Shown here: positions 6,811 to 8,670 of the stretch, one piece after another
How positions within the stretch are numbered: position 1 is the stretch's first letter
Layout: every line of letters starts with the position of its first letter
Assembly: GCA_965658745.1 (NCBI GenBank)
Contig: CBFHTK010000021.1
Coordinates: forward strand, 1-8,670
Source: JAHDFB01 sp965658745
GTDB taxonomy: Bacteria > Bacteroidota > Bacteroidia > Chitinophagales > Saprospiraceae
Reading direction: 5' to 3'
Length of the DNA: 8,670 bases
The notes under the pieces: model-generated
The model's input: the letters and a program-made list of their open reading frames with translations, nothing else
Told to the model about the DNA's origin: nothing
Database searches by the model: none
Made by a program: the position numbers and the translations under genes

Positions 6811-7599
6811 ATGAAAGAAATCAAGCATTATGCAGATCAACTTGTCAAAGCTGCGCAAACGAGAAAGTTTATTAGTCCATTACGTAGTGAAATAGAAGAA
6901 GGAGGGATTGAGTTTGCCTATGAAATTCAAGCTTTTAATAATGAGCGCCGCATGGATCAAGGGTCTAGAATGGTGGGTAGAAAGATCGGACTTACGTCCA
7001 AAGTAGTTCAGAAACAGCTTGGTGTGACACAGCCTGATTTCGGTAGTTTGTTTCATGATATGGAAGTTTTGAATGGTCAGGAGATCAGTGTGAATCAATT
7101 ACATCAACCAAAAGTAGAGGCTGAGTTGGCCATTGTCATTGGTGAAGATCTAGATTTAGAACAGATGTCTATTGTTGATATTATGGGTGCGATTGACTAT
7201 GTATTACCAGCCATTGAGATCGTCGGAAGTCGAATTGAAAACTGGGATATCAAGATTTGGGATACGGTAGCGGACAATGCTTCCGCTAGTCATTTTGTTT
7301 TGGGGCACACTCCAAAAACACTAGATGAAATCGATATTATTCATACGGAAATGCGCTTATACAACCATGACGGACTTATTTCCCAAGGTAGAGGTTCAGA
7401 TTGTCTAGGATCCCCAATAAATGCATTATTTTGGTTAGCGAACACGATGCTTAACTTGGATGAACCCTTGCAAGAAGGAGATGTCATTCTTACGGGTGCA
7501 CTTGGGAAGATGGTTGAAGTTCAAGCTGGAGATATGATCCGAGCTGACTTTAGTGGAATAGGTAGCGTAAGTGTTGGGTTTAATGATGTGGTGTTGTAG
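6811..7599 (+). CDS. 2-keto-4-pentenoate hydratase / fumarylacetoacetate hydrolase family enzyme
   Basis: The 262-residue cytoplasmic protein matches the MhpD/XylJ group of the FAH superfamily: 2-oxopent-4-enoate hydratase or the related 4-oxalocrotonate decarboxylase, which act on 2-keto-enoic acids in meta-cleavage of catechols. Signs are GSRMVGRKIGLTSKVVQKQLG (51-71), the metal-binding VEAELA with E103 and E105, A134-I-E136-I-V-G, the WDTVADNASAS stretch (150-160), and the closing LTGALGKMVEVQAGD (228-241). The E/E/E ligand spacing matches the family, and length is typical (about 260). No dioxygenase, hydrolase, aldolase or acetaldehyde dehydrogenase gene lies nearby, so a role in aromatic degradation is not supported by context. 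It may handle another 2-keto acid. It starts 163 bases from the divergent CPBP remnant. The start has an A-rich leader without Shine-Dalgarno sequence. Confidence 0.88.
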   Translation: MKEIKHYADQLVKAAQTRKFISPLRSEIEEGGIEFAYEIQAFNNERRMDQGSRMVGRKIGLTSKVVQKQLGVTQPDFGSLFHDMEVLNGQEISVNQLHQPKVEAELAIVIGEDLDLEQMSIVDIMGAIDYVLPAIEIVGSRIENWDIKIWDTVADNASASHFVLGHTPKTLDEIDIIHTEMRLYNHDGLISQGRGSDCLGSPINALFWLANTMLNLDEPLQEGDVILTGALGKMVEVQAGDMIRADFSGIGSVSVGFNDVVL

Positions 7600-7656
7600 T
7601 ATTGGATTCTTGAGAAGTAGAGTAGCATTCGAAGTAAAACATAGAATATTAAGATC

Positions 7657-8139
7657 ATGATTCGATTTTCACAGTTTGATAGGAGTTTTCGACCCAGCCT
7701 AAACCTTGTTGTAGCTTTTGTTTTGTTAGTTTTCGCTGTAGGCTGTGAAAAGTATGATGGAGAGCCTATTATTGATGAAACAGCTTTATGTCTAGTAGAA
7801 ATTGACGGCGATTTTATAGAAATAGAATTGGATGTAGAGCCTGAATATTTAAATGGTGGAACTGAAGGGTTTGCGAAAGCAATTTCTGAAAATCTTCGCT
7901 ATCCTGGGGAGGCGAGAGAAAATGGAATTGAAGGAAAGTGTATTATCCATTACGAAATAACGGAAGAAGGCACAGTTGAAAATGTACAAGCCATTCAAGA
8001 TCCAGGAGGAGGTATTGGTGATGCATCAATTGGTGTTCTTGAAATGGTAACAGAGGGGATCTCTTTTAGCCCTGGAATCCTAAATGGAAATCCTGTGAAA
8101 GTAAGAAAGGGACTAGGTTTGAACTTTAAGATTTGGTAA
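7657..8139 (+). CDS. Lipoprotein with TonB C-terminal domain
   Basis: The 160-residue product has a signal peptide (hydrophobic core about 16-28) ending in a lipobox-like F-A-V-G-C30. Mature Cys30 is followed by an acidic EKYDGEP linker. Residues of about 62-158 match the TonB_C fold: GFAKAISENLRYPGEARENG (71-90), IEGKCIIHYEITEEGTVENV (91-110), then FSPGILNGNPVKV (137-149) near the end. Unlike real TonB, it lacks the N-terminal inner-membrane helix and the proline-rich periplasm-spanning region, so it is unlikely to transmit energy from ExbB/ExbD. In Bacteroidota such stand-alone TonB_C lipoproteins are common and mostly uncharacterised; a scaffold or receptor-binding role at an envelope membrane is inference. 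It lies 57 bases after the hydratase gene and 60 bases before a secreted-protein gene. Confidence 0.82.
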   Translation: MIRFSQFDRSFRPSLNLVVAFVLLVFAVGCEKYDGEPIIDETALCLVEIDGDFIEIELDVEPEYLNGGTEGFAKAISENLRYPGEARENGIEGKCIIHYEITEEGTVENVQAIQDPGGGIGDASIGVLEMVTEGISFSPGILNGNPVKVRKGLGLNFKIW

Positions 8140-8199
8140 AATGACTACTTCACTAGAAAATCAAGTTAAAAAGATAAATAAGAACTAAAACCCAAACAC

Positions 8200-8670
8200 A
8201 TGACTCATTCAAAAGGATTTCTTTTAATTGTAGGTGTGCTTTTTTGTTTCGCCGCTATAGGTCAAAACGACACCATCATCAAGAAGGGATTCGTAAACTT
8301 CGCCACCTTAATTCTAGATTTCGAAACATACGAATTTGAAGGAGGGAATATGGCTTATTATGAATGTGCCGATTGTGATAATCAGAGTATTCCGTTTTTG
8401 ATCGACTACCAGTCACCAGGTGATTTCGGAGGTATTACTTTCTATTTGGAACCTACTATGGATGTTTTGTTTGATGCGACTATTGTTTGGGCCGGCCAAG
8501 GCCAGATTAGTTATCCTGCCAACTATGACCTCACAGCTCCTTTTAACTATATCGAAACGCCAATTTCTGAACCGGATGATTTATTGTATCTTGATGCAGA
8601 TGGAGAAGAACAAGATGATGAGTATCTTTTAATGAAAGTACAATCAGTTTGGGATGCTGTTGATTCACTA
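8200..8670 (+). CDS. N-terminal part of a secreted protein of unknown function (runs off the window)
   Basis: An open frame starts at ATG 8200 and stays open to the last base, giving 157 residues. It opens with a classical signal peptide: MTHSK, a hydrophobic core GFLLIVGVLFCFAAIG, and a likely signal peptidase I site before Q22-N-D. The mature part is acidic and beta-prone, with a CADC motif (C56/C59) in YYECADCDNQSIPF, then DYQSPGDFGGITFYLEP, and an aspartate/glutamate-rich patch (about 125-141). I recognise no domain; the CxxC pair could be a disulfide. The start is 60 bases after the TonB_C lipoprotein stop, in an A-rich leader, so the two may be co-transcribed. The C-terminus lies beyond the window, so sorting signals such as a Por secretion tail cannot be checked. 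Confidence 0.72.
   Translation, partial: MTHSKGFLLIVGVLFCFAAIGQNDTIIKKGFVNFATLILDFETYEFEGGNMAYYECADCDNQSIPFLIDYQSPGDFGGITFYLEPTMDVLFDATIVWAGQGQISYPANYDLTAPFNYIETPISEPDDLLYLDADGEEQDDEYLLMKVQSVWDAVDSL

Overview
The window looks like a chromosomal segment of a Bacteroidota bacterium, perhaps a marine Saprospiria- or Cytophagia-like lineage (inference from protein style; no marker gene is present). Supporting signs are moderate-to-low GC, A/T-rich leaders without Shine-Dalgarno sequences before nearly every gene, TAnnTTTG-type -7 promoter words, small lipoproteins, a lipoprotein carrying a TonB C-terminal domain, and a CPBP-type membrane protein of a kind I associate with this phylum.

Layout. 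Bases 2-130 hold the C-terminal tail of an unrecognised gene. Bases 159-671 encode a small lipoprotein of unknown function. Bases 752-2563 encode a 603-residue sodium:solute symporter (SSS family). A roughly 180-base spacer follows, with a compact set of nested inverted repeats (about 2605-2698). Bases 2743-3690 and 3691-4509 form a tight pair: an APH/choline-kinase-like small-molecule kinase whose stop codon directly abuts the start of an inositol-monophosphatase-superfamily phosphatase. Bases 4682-6139 encode a photolyase/cryptochrome of a divergent subfamily. On the minus strand, 6165-6647 is a decayed CPBP intramembrane protease gene, with an in-frame amber stop and no catalytic half. Bases 6811-7599 encode a 2-keto-4-pentenoate hydratase/fumarylacetoacetate hydrolase-family enzyme. 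Bases 7657-8139 encode a lipoprotein with a TonB_C domain. Bases 8200-8670 are the start of a secreted protein that runs off the window.

How the genes may work together. The symporter, kinase and phosphatase are co-oriented. They could form an uptake-and-phosphorylation module for a polar solute, with the phosphatase acting on the product or a related phosphoester; no substrate can be read from the sequence. The photolyase, hydratase and lipoprotein genes look like independent units.

No mobile element, CRISPR array, tRNA or rRNA was seen, and no gene-free stretch exceeds 300 bases. I did not find a convincing new multi-gene system. The items most worth a second look are the folded intergenic element at 2605-2698, the substituted active-site residues of the photolyase homologue, the abutting kinase/phosphatase pair and the amber-interrupted CPBP remnant.
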